From assembly GCA_039933105.1 (NCBI GenBank), contig JBDTOT010000013.1, forward strand, positions 37,280 to 101,279: 64,000 nucleotides of DNA, given 5' to 3'. Shown here in pieces: positions 52,821 through 61,130 of the stretch. The position numbers were made by a program, and so were the translations under genes. This stretch comes from FEN-1219 sp039933105. GTDB lineage: Bacteria > Pseudomonadota > Gammaproteobacteria > Steroidobacterales > Rariloculaceae. The notes beneath the pieces are model-generated. The model saw only the letters and a program-made list of their open reading frames with translations. It ran no database searches and was not told the origin of the DNA. Position 1 is the stretch's first letter; each line of letters opens with the position of its first letter.

Positions 52821-53399
52821 ATGAACAGGATTACCGCATTTAGTGCACTCGTTTTGTGCACGCTGGCCGCCGGTGCGTATGCCGCAGGGCGGCGAACCGA
52901 TGAGGTCGTGGACCGGGATGTGAACCAACAGCAGCGCATCGAGCAAGGCCTGCAATCGGGCCAGCTGAACACGCGCGAAGCGGGTCAGCTCGAGCGTCAG
53001 GAAACGCGGATCGATCGAACCGAGGCTCGCGACCTCAAGGACGGCAAGCTGTCGCCGCAGGAGCAAGCGAGAATCAATCGCATGCAGAACCGCACGAGCG
53101 CCCGCATCGCCGCCCAGAAGCATGATGGTCAGACCGGAAACCCGGACTCGCGGTCGTCAGAGCGCATGCAAACCGACGTCGCACGCAACGCGCGGCAAGA
53201 GCAGCGCATCGACCAGGGCGTCGAGAACGGCACACTGACGAACCGCGAAGCCGGCTCGTTGGAGCGCGGCCAGGCGCGTGTCGATAGGCGCGAGGCGGCC
53301 GCGGCGAGCGCCGGCCACGTGGGGCCGCGCGAGCAGGCCGGCGTACAGCGCGCCGAGAATCATCAGAGCCGGCGGATTCATCGCCGCAAAGCAAGCTAG
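52821..53399 (+). CDS. Exported protein with two tandem Gln/Arg-rich repeats
   Basis: Protein of 192 residues with a signal peptide (about 1-21, ending AYA). I do not recognise a named family. Two tandem units of about 60-70 residues share the pattern QRIxxGxxxGxLxxREAGxLERxxxRxDRxEA: first QQRIEQGLQSGQLNTREAG, second EQRIDQGVENGTLTNREAG. A helical, highly charged periplasmic protein is expected. DLKDGKLSPQEQARI resembles an EF-hand-like loop but lacks the full ligand set. ATG 52821 has GGAGGGG upstream. Confidence 0.7.
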   Translation: MNRITAFSALVLCTLAAGAYAAGRRTDEVVDRDVNQQQRIEQGLQSGQLNTREAGQLERQETRIDRTEARDLKDGKLSPQEQARINRMQNRTSARIAAQKHDGQTGNPDSRSSERMQTDVARNARQEQRIDQGVENGTLTNREAGSLERGQARVDRREAAAASAGHVGPREQAGVQRAENHQSRRIHRRKAS

Positions 53400-53408
53400 G
53401 CCTATAGC

Positions 53409-53435
53409 CGGAGGGTGGCGCCATGCCACCCTCCG
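53409..53435 (+). terminator. Perfect 11-bp hairpin between convergent genes
   Basis: CGGAGGGTGGC and GCCACCCTCCG flank a GCCAT loop, 9 bp after the repeat-protein stop and 50 bp before the anti-sigma stop. There is no T-run on either side, so it may work as a bidirectional stop or an mRNA-end stabiliser. Confidence 0.5.
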
Positions 53436-53485
53436 CGCACCGAATCGCTACGAGATGCGAGCTCGTCCGTGCCGCAACGGCGAGC

Positions 53486-54250
53486 CTAGCGCGACCCAGC
53501 ATCCCACCCGGTTCCGACGCGTTGTTTCTCTTCCTCGGCCGTCAACGGATCGCCCGCTCCGAGGGCGTTGATCGCGCCGAGCATGGCAGGCGACAACGCC
53601 GAGGACGCCTGCCGGAAGCCCCCCGGTGCGGCCGGTTGGGCCGCCGCGCCGTCCAGCAACTCCACCGACCAGCGGCCGCCGCTCCGACAGGCGACACCCC
53701 CTCCGCCGGTCCGCAGTCCGAACGTACGGCAGTACTCGCCCGCGGTCGCGCGAAAGCTGAGGCCGATGCGCGCGGCTGCATTCTCCGACGCGGCGCCCGC
53801 GAGCTCGGTCGACAGCGCCTTATCCAGGAAGCCCGCGGCCACCAACCTGCCCTGCTGCGTTTCGACAAGCGCGCTGCTCGGACCGCGCAGCGTCAGCTGC
53901 CCCACCAGGAAACCGAGCACGAGCGCGGCGGCAATCGCGCCCCACTCGCGCAGCGCCACTCCCGGCCGCGCGCGAGCGCCTTCCTTCCGCGCATAGCCGA
54001 TCGGCGTAATGGCAGCGCGAGACGCTGGACCGGCGAACGCATCCCGCAGCCTCTGTGGGATCGGCTCGTTCAACACCGGATCGAACTCGGCACTCAGCAG
54101 CGTGCGCAACGCCCGCTGCTCCGCGATGCGTTGCGCCAGCGCGGCGTCTGCGCGGCTGTCGGCTTCCAGGCGCGCAGAAGCGTCGATGTCGAGCGCGCCA
54201 TCCACGTAGGCGTGGATGGCTTCGTCGTTCCAGGAGGATTGCGTGCTCAT
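53486..54250 (-). CDS. Anti-sigma factor (membrane-spanning)
   Basis: Protein of 254 residues. The N-terminal cytoplasmic helical region (NDEAIHAYVDGALDIDASARLEA) is of the anti-sigma type but lacks the zinc HxxxCxxC motif. One membrane helix follows at about 103-122 (WGAIAAALVLGFLVGQL), then a periplasmic part with two cysteines (in EYCRTFG and VACRSGG). It overlaps the sigma gene by 4 bp and should sequester that sigma factor until an envelope signal arrives. Confidence 0.8.
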   Translation of the reverse strand: MSTQSSWNDEAIHAYVDGALDIDASARLEADSRADAALAQRIAEQRALRTLLSAEFDPVLNEPIPQRLRDAFAGPASRAAITPIGYARKEGARARPGVALREWGAIAAALVLGFLVGQLTLRGPSSALVETQQGRLVAAGFLDKALSTELAGAASENAAARIGLSFRATAGEYCRTFGLRTGGGGVACRSGGRWSVELLDGAAAQPAAPGGFRQASSALSPAMLGAINALGAGDPLTAEEEKQRVGTGWDAGSR

Positions 54251-54780
54251 GAAGGTGTTTCCTTGCCGCCGAGCTGTGCCGCGAGCGCCTCGCGTCCGCG
54301 CGACAGTCGGCTCGTCAGCGTTCCGATCGGCACTTCCATGATGTCAGCCGCTTCCTGATAAGAGAGACCCTCGATCAGCACCAGCGATACCGCAAGCTGT
54401 TGCTCGTCCGGCAGACGCTGCAGCGCGGCAGCAATGGACAGTCTGTCTTCCGCCGCGGAGTGCGAGCCATCGGCAATATCCTCCATACCTTCATCGCCCT
54501 TCACCACGGCGCGCTCACGTTTGCGCGAACGGAGGGTGTCGATCCATGCGTTTTTCACGATGCCGAACATCCAGTTTCTCACTGCAGCTTCGATCTGCTC
54601 CGCTGTGGCTCCGGCCGGTGGCGCGCGCCATTGCGCCGCGCGCAGCAGCGCGTGTTCCAAAGCGATCTGCGCCAAGTCGTCCGCATCGTGCACGTGGTGA
54701 GTCAACGTGCGCGCGAACCTACGCAAGCGCGGCAACACGATCGGCAACGTCTGCCGGAGCACTGTGACGCTGTCGGTCAT
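54247..54780 (-). CDS. ECF RNA polymerase sigma factor
   Basis: Protein of 177 residues with only regions 2 and 4. Region 2 includes HDADDLAQIALEHAL and NWMFGIVKNAWIDTLRSRKR. Region 4 includes LQRLPDEQQLAVSLVLIEGLSYQEAADIM and GTLTSRLSRGREAL. Co-translated with its anti-sigma. It is divergent from the subtilisin gene across 116 bp, so both may respond to this sigma. Confidence 0.9.
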   Translation of the reverse strand: MTDSVTVLRQTLPIVLPRLRRFARTLTHHVHDADDLAQIALEHALLRAAQWRAPPAGATAEQIEAAVRNWMFGIVKNAWIDTLRSRKRERAVVKGDEGMEDIADGSHSAAEDRLSIAAALQRLPDEQQLAVSLVLIEGLSYQEAADIMEVPIGTLTSRLSRGREALAAQLGGKETPS

Positions 54781-54896
54781 AGGTCGTTCATCGAATGCCC
54801 TACAGAGGTACTACGCTTCCGCACGGCATTATCATCCATCACAAAATGAGAAAATATCGGTGGGCAGTTCACGCTGCCGGCGCTAACGTTACTCCC

Positions 54897-56225
54897 ATGA
54901 ACGCGATCGTCCGCAGCGTGTTGTTGCTCGCACTGCTGTACGCGGCTGCGCCCACGTCGGCGCAGATCGCTCTGCCGCGGCTACCAGTACCGGGCCTGCC
55001 GCCATTGCCGACGGGCGATCTGCCGATTCAGCTGCCCGCGCCACTGGCTCGCGAAGTCGATGGCCTCGCGCAGCCCGCGTTGTCGTCCGTGCGTGCTCGG
55101 GCACGCGAGCTGGTGCGGCGCTATCCGGCGCAAGTCGAGCGCGATCCCCAAGGTGCACCGATAGTCCGCGCAGTGATTCTGGCGCTTGCGCCGGACGAAC
55201 AGGCACTGCAACAAGCACTGGCGCGCGGCTATCAGATCCAAAGCGATCAGACGCTCCAGCCGCTCGGCGATCGCGTGGTCACGCTGGTGATACCGGCCGG
55301 CGTCGCGACGCGCCGCGCGCTGCGCGACCTTCGCGCTGCAGATCCCGGCGGCCGCTACGACTTCGATCACCTCTTCACGTCGATGCAAGCGACGCCGCCG
55401 CTCGATGCCGGTGCGGCCTCTGCTATCGATGCGTTGCCCCAAGCCATCGACGTGCGCGTCGGGCTGATCGACGGCGGCGTGGATGCCGGGCACTCCGTCT
55501 TCGCCACGCGTCGTCCGGAGCTCTTCGGCTGCGGCGGCAAACCGGTCGCCAGCGAGCACGGCACGGCGGTGGCGTCGCTATTCGTCGGCCGTTCGCGGGA
55601 GTTTCGCGGCGCCGCGCCCGGAGCGCAGCTCGTAGCGGTCGACGTGTACTGCGAAGCCGCGACACCGGGCGGCCGCGTGCGCGACATCGTCGTAGCACTG
55701 GCCGAGCTCATGGCGGCGAACGTACGCGTCATTAATATGAGTGTCGTCGGCCCCGACAACGCGGTGCTCGCCGCAGTGGTCCGGAAGGTCCTCGCGAAGT
55801 CGATCGTGATCGTCGCGGCCTCCGGCAACGACGGCCCGAACGCGGCGCCGTTGTACCCGGCGGCGTATCCAGGCGTGGTTGCCGTCACCGCGGTCGATGC
55901 GCACGAGAGAGTATTGATGGAAGCCAGCGGCGGCGACCACGTGCGCTTCGCGGCTCCGGGTGCAGACATGCTTGCTGCGAGCTTGAAAGGAACGTTCTCG
56001 GCTGTTCGCGGTACTTCGTATGCGTCGCCGCTGGTCGCAGGCCTCATCGCGCGACTGCTTGGAGGCGAAAACACGACGAGCGTCGAACAGATCGTGCAGC
56101 AGCTCGCGGCAACGAGCGCGAACCCCAGCTCGGGCCGGCGGAATCGCCACTCGACCTACGGCCTCGTCGGCATGGAGCTACGCACCGATCCTGCGCATTT
56201 CGCCGGTCGCGTGGCGCCACGTTAG
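54897..56225 (+). CDS. Exported S8 (subtilisin-like) serine protease
   Basis: Protein of 442 residues with a signal peptide (about 1-22, ending TSA). A Pro-rich stretch and an N-terminal pro-region follow to about residue 180. The triad is visible as Asp in GLIDGGVDAGHS (about 192), His in EHGTAVASL (about 221) and Ser in GTSYASPLVAG (about 374), with the oxyanion Asn in AASGNDGP. ATG 54897 is chosen for the signal peptide; an ATG at 54795 adds 34 polar residues. The divergent sigma/anti-sigma pair suggests stress-induced expression. Confidence 0.88.
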   Translation: MNAIVRSVLLLALLYAAAPTSAQIALPRLPVPGLPPLPTGDLPIQLPAPLAREVDGLAQPALSSVRARARELVRRYPAQVERDPQGAPIVRAVILALAPDEQALQQALARGYQIQSDQTLQPLGDRVVTLVIPAGVATRRALRDLRAADPGGRYDFDHLFTSMQATPPLDAGAASAIDALPQAIDVRVGLIDGGVDAGHSVFATRRPELFGCGGKPVASEHGTAVASLFVGRSREFRGAAPGAQLVAVDVYCEAATPGGRVRDIVVALAELMAANVRVINMSVVGPDNAVLAAVVRKVLAKSIVIVAASGNDGPNAAPLYPAAYPGVVAVTAVDAHERVLMEASGGDHVRFAAPGADMLAASLKGTFSAVRGTSYASPLVAGLIARLLGGENTTSVEQIVQQLAATSANPSSGRRNRHSTYGLVGMELRTDPAHFAGRVAPR

Positions 56226-56327
56226 GTTAAACGACATTTTTCTTCGCCGGCGGGGATGGATTGCATTAGTGGGCACGTAGAGCTCAGTGAGGGATGCGTT
56301 TTTCTACCCACTCATGGAGAGCTACAC

Positions 56328-56972
56328 ATGAACATCCATCGCAATGTCCTGAAGATCGTGGCTGGTGCGCTGCTGATGGCTTCGCTACCGGCGGGCGCCC
56401 AGATACTGGGCGGTAGCCTCGGCGGGGCCGCGAACGGAACGCTCGGCGGCGCGCTGGGCGGGGGCCGTATCAACGGCGCCGGCTCGGCGGCTGGCAACGC
56501 CAACGCGGGCATCGATGCCTCCGACACGTTCGGTGCGGTGCGCAATCGTACGCAGCAAGCTGGAGGCAAAAGTCGGGAGCTTGGGGGTAGCGCCGTCGGC
56601 ACGACGCGCTCGCACATCGAGTCCGTCCGCGGCGCAAGCCAGGCGTCGGTCGAAACCGCGAGCTCGACGAGCGTCAAAACCGGCCGTCGTGCGGCGCGTG
56701 CCGCGGAGCGCGCACGCACTTCGACTGCGGCAGACGGTGTCGTTGCAACCAGTGCGCAACCGAGCAACGGCCTCGCATTGAACGGCTCGGGCGAAGCCAG
56801 CGCGGAGCAACGCGTCATGCGGCGCACCGTTGCCGCTGACGGCGCGGCCGCTTCGCAGACGAGCGTCAATCGTTCAGGGATCGCGAATAGCGCCGATGGC
56901 GAGGCCGGCTTATCCATGAAGAAGGACGGGCCGATGACCAAGACGCCTGCCGAAACGACGCCGGCGAAGTAG
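56328..56972 (+). CDS. Exported Gly/Ala/Ser-rich protein of unknown function
   Basis: Protein of 214 residues with a signal peptide (about 1-23, ending GAQ). No family recognised. The mature N-terminus is Gly-rich (ILGGSLGGAANGTLGGALGG), followed by a polar, Ala/Arg/Ser-rich and probably disordered region without cysteine. The start is the ATG at 56328 just after GGAGAGC; the upstream frame to 56256 is not signal-like. A strong terminator follows within 20 bp. Confidence 0.6.
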   Translation: MNIHRNVLKIVAGALLMASLPAGAQILGGSLGGAANGTLGGALGGGRINGAGSAAGNANAGIDASDTFGAVRNRTQQAGGKSRELGGSAVGTTRSHIESVRGASQASVETASSTSVKTGRRAARAAERARTSTAADGVVATSAQPSNGLALNGSGEASAEQRVMRRTVAADGAAASQTSVNRSGIANSADGEAGLSMKKDGPMTKTPAETTPAK

Positions 56973-56991
56973 ATTTCTGCCGCGCCTCACG

Positions 56992-57025
56992 AGCTGGGCG
57001 GACGCGAGTCCGCCCAGCTTTTTTT
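56992..57025 (+). terminator. Strong intrinsic terminator
   Basis: Twelve perfectly paired positions, AGCTGGGCGGAC and GTCCGCCCAGCT, around a GCGA loop, followed directly by a run of seven T on the plus strand. It closes the Gly/Ala-rich protein gene. On the minus strand there is no U-run after it. Confidence 0.9.
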
Positions 57026-57028
57026 GGA

Positions 57029-58627
57029 TCAACCCGTGCCGCAGGCGCCCGGCCAGTTGAGCTCACACGCACGCGCATAGAGCCGCGCAGGCTCTCGTTC
57101 CTCGATCGGCCCCTTGCTGCCGCGAAGAATGAACGGGAAGTCCACGTAGGTCGGCGCGTCATGGCGGAGCATGCCGCCTTTCGCCAAGGCCGAAGCGTTG
57201 GTGCAGGCGGCCGCGAATTGCAGCGTGCATGCGCGATCGAACGCTGCCGCGGCGCGACCGGTATTCCCATAACGTTCGGCGAGCACGATGCCGGCTTCGT
57301 TGCACGCCCACGGCGAGCCGTCCGTGCAAAACCCGTCCTGCAGGAAGAACAGGTTCAGGCACGCGTCGCGCTTATCCGCTTCGCACGCCTTCGTCCAATA
57401 CGGCGTCCATTGCCCCGGGTGCTCGTCGCCGAGCTTGCCTGACGCACTCATGGCTGCGAAAGCGACGGCCCACACGCCGATGTAGACGAGGTGACGGCGG
57501 CGCGGCACCAATGCTCGTCCCCACACCGAGGGATCGAGCGCCTTCAGCGCGGGCCACCTCGCAAGTCGATCGAGCGACTTGACGGACAGGTTGAGCAGCG
57601 GCACCTGCAGGAGTTTGTCGTAAAAACCCGGCGTGTTCGCGCTCAGCAATAGGTCGTACAAGAGGACCGCCGTAGCTCCGTAGAGAACTCCGTACGCAAT
57701 GCGCCCGGCGAGAGTACGAGGCGAAGTGGCCGGATCGGTGAACAGCAGGTTCATGCCCAGAAACACCGCGATGGGCACGTGTGAGTCGACGAAGTAATAG
57801 CTGCCGGTAGCGGCGTGGTACAGCGCGCTGAAGACGAACGTCGTCGTTACGGCCGCGAGCGTCATCGGCGTGACGCCGAACAGAAACTGACCCGGTATCG
57901 CGAGGAGGAAGATTGCGAGGTAGATGTGCGGTGGATAGAACACGGTCTGGGCCACCATGAACCCCCACGTCATGTCGTTTGCGTCGGCGAGCAACAGCAC
58001 TGCTCCCACCACCGCGAGAGGAAACGACGAGGGATTGAAGATGTGCGTGTTCACGCCATCGCGTTCCCACCGCAGGAATTCCTTGCCCACTAACCCGATC
58101 GCTACCATCACGAATTGCCAGTAGAACCACGCGTCCTTGAACCAGAAAAACAGCGTGATGCTAAAAATGATGGGGAACGGGCCGAAGCCCAAAGTGAATT
58201 TGCGACGGTGCGTCCACGACAACAAGCTGTCGAAGCCGTAGGCGAACAGAAGCTGGGCGATGATTAGCGGCAGCGCGTGATACACCTCCGGCCAGTAGTA
58301 CCCCCAATAAACAATGAGCGAACCCTGGAGGCACGCTTGTAGGTAATGCTGGCGACGCAGGGCCACCTCGAGCATCACGCTTTGCCCGCGTCGCAGGACT
58401 CCGAACAGCAACCCGCTCCAAGCGAACAACGCGATGGCGACGCCCGCAATGGAGAGCCGCACCATGGGCCGCTGCTCCAGCACCGGGAGCTGGCTCAGCA
58501 CGAGCAGTGAGACGACGAATGCGGTGTTTAGGAAAAACGCGCGGCCGGCGGAGAGCTGGACTTTAAAAACATGCGCACCCGCGGATGGATCGGCGGATGC
58601 TTGCGCCGCGGCGCTTGAGCTGACCAT
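57029..58627 (-). CDS. NqrB/RnfD-like membrane protein with C-terminal Cys-rich Sel1-type repeats
   Basis: Protein of 532 residues. About ten hydrophobic helices in the first 400 residues include GVNTHIFNPSSFPLAVVGA and LLFTDPATSPRTLAGR, which resemble FNP and TDP(V/A)TSP motifs of NqrB/RnfD subunits. In those subunits a flavin is attached to Thr of the latter motif. The last 120 residues are soluble with seven Cys in pairs (for example ARACELNWPGAC and DRACTLQFAAAC), like disulfide-bonded Sel1/Hcp repeats. No other Rnf or Nqr gene is adjacent. A stand-alone redox membrane protein is inferred. Confidence 0.7.
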   Translation of the reverse strand: MVSSSAAAQASADPSAGAHVFKVQLSAGRAFFLNTAFVVSLLVLSQLPVLEQRPMVRLSIAGVAIALFAWSGLLFGVLRRGQSVMLEVALRRQHYLQACLQGSLIVYWGYYWPEVYHALPLIIAQLLFAYGFDSLLSWTHRRKFTLGFGPFPIIFSITLFFWFKDAWFYWQFVMVAIGLVGKEFLRWERDGVNTHIFNPSSFPLAVVGAVLLLADANDMTWGFMVAQTVFYPPHIYLAIFLLAIPGQFLFGVTPMTLAAVTTTFVFSALYHAATGSYYFVDSHVPIAVFLGMNLLFTDPATSPRTLAGRIAYGVLYGATAVLLYDLLLSANTPGFYDKLLQVPLLNLSVKSLDRLARWPALKALDPSVWGRALVPRRRHLVYIGVWAVAFAAMSASGKLGDEHPGQWTPYWTKACEADKRDACLNLFFLQDGFCTDGSPWACNEAGIVLAERYGNTGRAAAAFDRACTLQFAAACTNASALAKGGMLRHDAPTYVDFPFILRGSKGPIEEREPARLYARACELNWPGACGTG

Positions 58628-58826
58628 GGTTCGCCCTGAAACGCTAAAGGCGCGATGGTATCAATGACCGCGGGTAAGTGCCGGTGCGTGAGTGGCTGGA
58701 GGCTAGGAGCGACTCCCAAAGAGCGTCCGGCCTCCACGCCACTGCTGGCTTACAGGCTCTGCTCGCATAGTTACCCCGACATTTACCCCTCCGAGCGTCG
58801 CGTGAGGAAGATCCGGAGTAGAACAC

Positions 58827-59393
58827 ATGTCATTCACCCCACGCCGCGCGACGGGCGCAGTGATAGTCGAACTAAGAAATCGCTTCTCGGCCCCGAGGTA
58901 CACCCCCCTCGCCGGAAAAGAAACATTGAGGTTCGCACGCGCGAGTACCTCACGCCCGAATCGGCACGGCTTCAGAGTGTCCGAACTGATCGCCCTCCGG
59001 TGGGATCAGATCGACCTAAAGACCGGCGTGCTCCACGTCAACCGGCTGAAGAACGGCAGCTCAAGCGTGCACCCGCTGCGCGGGCCCGAGCTCCGCGCGC
59101 TCCGACGACTGCTCCGCGATTATCCTGCGACGCCCTATGTATTCGTCACCGAGCGCGGCGGCCCGATGACCGACTCCAACGTGCGGAAGATGGTCGCTCG
59201 AGCAGGCCTCGCGGCGCGAATCCTCTTCCGTGTCCCTCCGCACATGCTGCGGCACGCGACCGGCTACAAGCTGGCCAACGACGGGCAAGACACGCGCGCG
59301 ATTCAACAGTACCTCGGGCATCGCAATATCACGCACACCGTGCGCTATACCGAACTGTCGCCGCAGCGGTTCAACGGGTTCTGGAAAGACTAG
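58827..59393 (+). pseudogene. Truncated tyrosine recombinase (FimB-like integrase remnant)
   Basis: The catalytic core is intact from RHGFRVSELIALRW (first Arg) through PHMLRHATGYKLAND (His-x-x-Arg) to LGHRNITHTVRYTELS (His and the Tyr nucleophile). The N-terminal part is damaged. In another frame just upstream (about 58905-58955) stands RKRNIEVRTREYLTPE, the usual start. The 25 or so residues that should lie between it and RHG are missing and the frame changes. The first 50 residues of the annotated frame are therefore not integrase-like. Probably inactive. Confidence 0.75.
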
Positions 59394-59422
59394 AAGTGAG
59401 GTCACGATTGCTCACGCAAGAG

Positions 59423-59446
59423 GCCCCGCGTCGGGGGGGCTTTTTT
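59423..59446 (+). terminator. Intrinsic terminator after the integrase remnant
   Basis: GCCCC pairs with GGGGC around a GC-rich loop and is followed by six T. It lies 30 bp after the integrase stop, on the plus strand. Confidence 0.7.
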
Positions 59447-59482
59447 GCGTCGAAAGTCACAAATGCTAGGGGGAAGAACCCA

Positions 59483-59672
59483 TGGCCGACGAACCGCCGA
59501 CGATACGAAATTGCCGGCCATGATTGACAGGGTTCACAGCTTCAACGTGCAGTGCATAGGGTGCGGCAACCTGCCGCAGCAGGCGGCATACGTGACAGCC
59601 GGCCGACCAGCTGAAGACCGGAGCGCAGATCAAGCACTAGTGCGTTAACTGCTATCGCAGCTGGCCCTTCAT
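59483..59672 (+). repeat. Left copy of a 190-bp repeat (pairs with 63687-63876)
   Basis: Shares an extended match at a constant offset of 4204 bp with the right copy. Over the 72 bases from 59520, I count 61 identities by hand. The similarity starts about 37 bp before the ATG and ends around 59672. Confidence 0.75.
59511..59672 (+). pseudogene. Broken copy of the small zinc-ribbon-like gene
   Basis: The protein starts IDRVHSFNVQCIGCGNLPQQAAY, parallel to the intact copy at 63715. After GTGACAGCC a length change shifts the frame, so the rest (DQLKTGAQIKH, then CVNCYRSWP) is read in another frame. In that frame a TAG replaces the TAC of the intact copy. With both a frameshift and a nonsense codon this copy is dead. 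The TTG at 59511 is the start equivalent to that of the intact copy; an ATG at 59520 is also in frame. Confidence 0.7.
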
Positions 59673-59810
59673 TCCGCCGACGTGTCGGACGATTCCGACC
59701 CTACGCCACTGAGTCGACCGGCCGGCGGTTAGTTTTCGGGCGAGTAGCGTAGTGGGCGCGTCTCCCAACATAGGCCGCAGCTTCACCTGCTGCGGCGAAG
59801 AGAAGGCACC

Positions 59811-60089
59811 ATGAAGGTAACCAAGCTGCCGCCCATTGATCAGTTGCAATGCATCATCCTCGGTGAGCACGCAACATTAGACGACCGAACATGCAAGGTG
59901 CGCTACGTCGGAACGGACGGTGCGCACTATGAGATCGAGATGTCGTTTCTTGAGGCGATGTATCTGCAGAACAACTTGTACGCGATGGAGCAGAACGTAA
60001 AACTACTTGAGGCGAATCGCGCTGGTCCTCGCATCGCGCCTGACCCGCCGTCCCTCGGAACATGGCCCCCCACGGCCACGAAGCACTGA
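59811..60089 (+). CDS. Small hypothetical protein
   Basis: Protein of 92 residues, not recognised. A plausible ribosome-binding site (GAGAAGGCACC) lies directly before the ATG. The body (KVRYVGTDGAHYEIEMSFLEAMYLQNNLYAMEQN) is acidic with a probable two-strand/helix fold. The last 20 residues are Pro-rich. It precedes a small membrane protein on the same strand in the accessory tract. Confidence 0.5.
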   Translation: MKVTKLPPIDQLQCIILGEHATLDDRTCKVRYVGTDGAHYEIEMSFLEAMYLQNNLYAMEQNVKLLEANRAGPRIAPDPPSLGTWPPTATKH

Positions 60090-60106
60090 GCGCTGAGGTC
60101 GCTGTA

Positions 60107-60502
60107 GTGAGCATCACGATTCGGACGCGACGCGCGATGGGTGAGGAGCACGCCGCGGAATATAGAACCGAAGCGGCCGCTTCGAGGGCGCTCGAGCGGG
60201 ACCTCACTGCCCATCGCCGCGCTGGGCACCACGTCACCCAGGTCGGCAACATCTACATGGTGACAGACCACTTGGGAACGCTAGTGCAGAGGACGGAGGT
60301 CGTCCGACCGAAGACCTGTGTTGTTGCCTTTCCAATCGCCCTAGTGCCAAATACATCTGTGCAGTCCAGCTACAACCCCAAGAAGAAAGATCCGCTACTG
60401 GTAGAAAAAGAGTGGCATACGACGGCGTGGGGCGTGTCGCTCATCGCCCTGGTCTTTGGCGCTATCGTCGGCGGGGCGCTGTACTGGTTCGCCGTGCATT
60501 AG
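60107..60502 (+). CDS. Small protein with C-terminal membrane helix
   Basis: About 131 residues with GTG 60107 (SITIRTRRAMGEEH; GAGG nine bases upstream) or 146 with ATG 60062. Polar N-terminus, then SSYNPKKKDPLL and one hydrophobic helix at the end (WGVSLIALVFGAIVGGALYWFAV), so probably tail-anchored. The SxYNP motif recurs in the small protein at 63305 (SGYNPYNTGP). Function unknown. Confidence 0.5.
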   Translation: MSITIRTRRAMGEEHAAEYRTEAAASRALERDLTAHRRAGHHVTQVGNIYMVTDHLGTLVQRTEVVRPKTCVVAFPIALVPNTSVQSSYNPKKKDPLLVEKEWHTTAWGVSLIALVFGAIVGGALYWFAVH

Positions 60503-60581
60503 CTCCAGAAAATCATCAAGCGTGTTGTTCCTTGGGACGACCGTCACGCACTGACGCGCTTTCTGCTATTACCGTGTTCTG

Positions 60582-60827
60582 ATGCCTCCGCCGCGCGACA
60601 AACGGCCCCGGGTCGACGACGATTCCACGTCGGAGCACGAACTGCCTGACTTGGATACGACCCGGGCCCAGCCGCGAGACAGGCATGATCGAGCGCAACG
60701 ATTTAGAACTGAGGTCCTCCGACAGCGCCTTCACGAAATTGGCGGCAGCTGGGTTCGCGTCATGCGCGTCGTCGGTCGGCCCGCCAGGCTGCGCCGCCGG
60801 CGGAGGGCTTCAGTGGGAGCGCGGTGA
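60582..60827 (+). pseudogene. Degenerate paralogue of the MPPRDKR-type small gene
   Basis: The frame starts MPPPRDKRPRVDDDSTSEHE, matching the start of the intact small gene at 63305 (MMPPRDKRTPTDDASTGEEE). After about 30 codons the similarity is lost and the frame becomes Arg-rich (RPARLRRRRRASV), as when a shadow frame is read after a frameshift. Probably a broken copy. Confidence 0.5.
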
Positions 60828-60859
60828 CGTCAAACGAGTCGCGAAATACGGCATCCATG

Positions 60860-61060
60860 CTAGACGCCGCTCTTCTCCCTGTGCGTTACGATCTGCTGCG
60901 CGAGTCTTAAAGCCTTCCCGTGCGCAGCGTAGTACCGATCTCGCATGTCTGGGGCAACCCAACTGGCGCGCCCCTCTGCCATGAGGGCGTCGACCTCGGC
61001 ATTTGCTGTCACCAGTTCGTTGTGCAGACGCTCGAGGACGAGGCGGGAATCTTTTGCCAT
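60860..61060 (-). CDS. Small hypothetical helical protein
   Basis: Protein of 66 residues, not recognised. It is amphipathic-helical (RLVLERLHNELVTANAEVDALMAEG) with RDRYYAAHGKALRLAQQIV. ATG 61060 is preceded by GGGGGGC. It lies downstream of the repeat-tailed subtilisin on the same strand with a 70-bp gap and could be co-transcribed. Confidence 0.5.
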   Translation of the reverse strand: MAKDSRLVLERLHNELVTANAEVDALMAEGRASWVAPDMRDRYYAAHGKALRLAQQIVTHREKSGV

Positions 61061-61130
61061 CGCGTGCCCCCCACTCCCATAGACCGCGCCAACATTTGCG
61101 ACGTCGTCTCGTTTCGCGACGCCTGAACTG

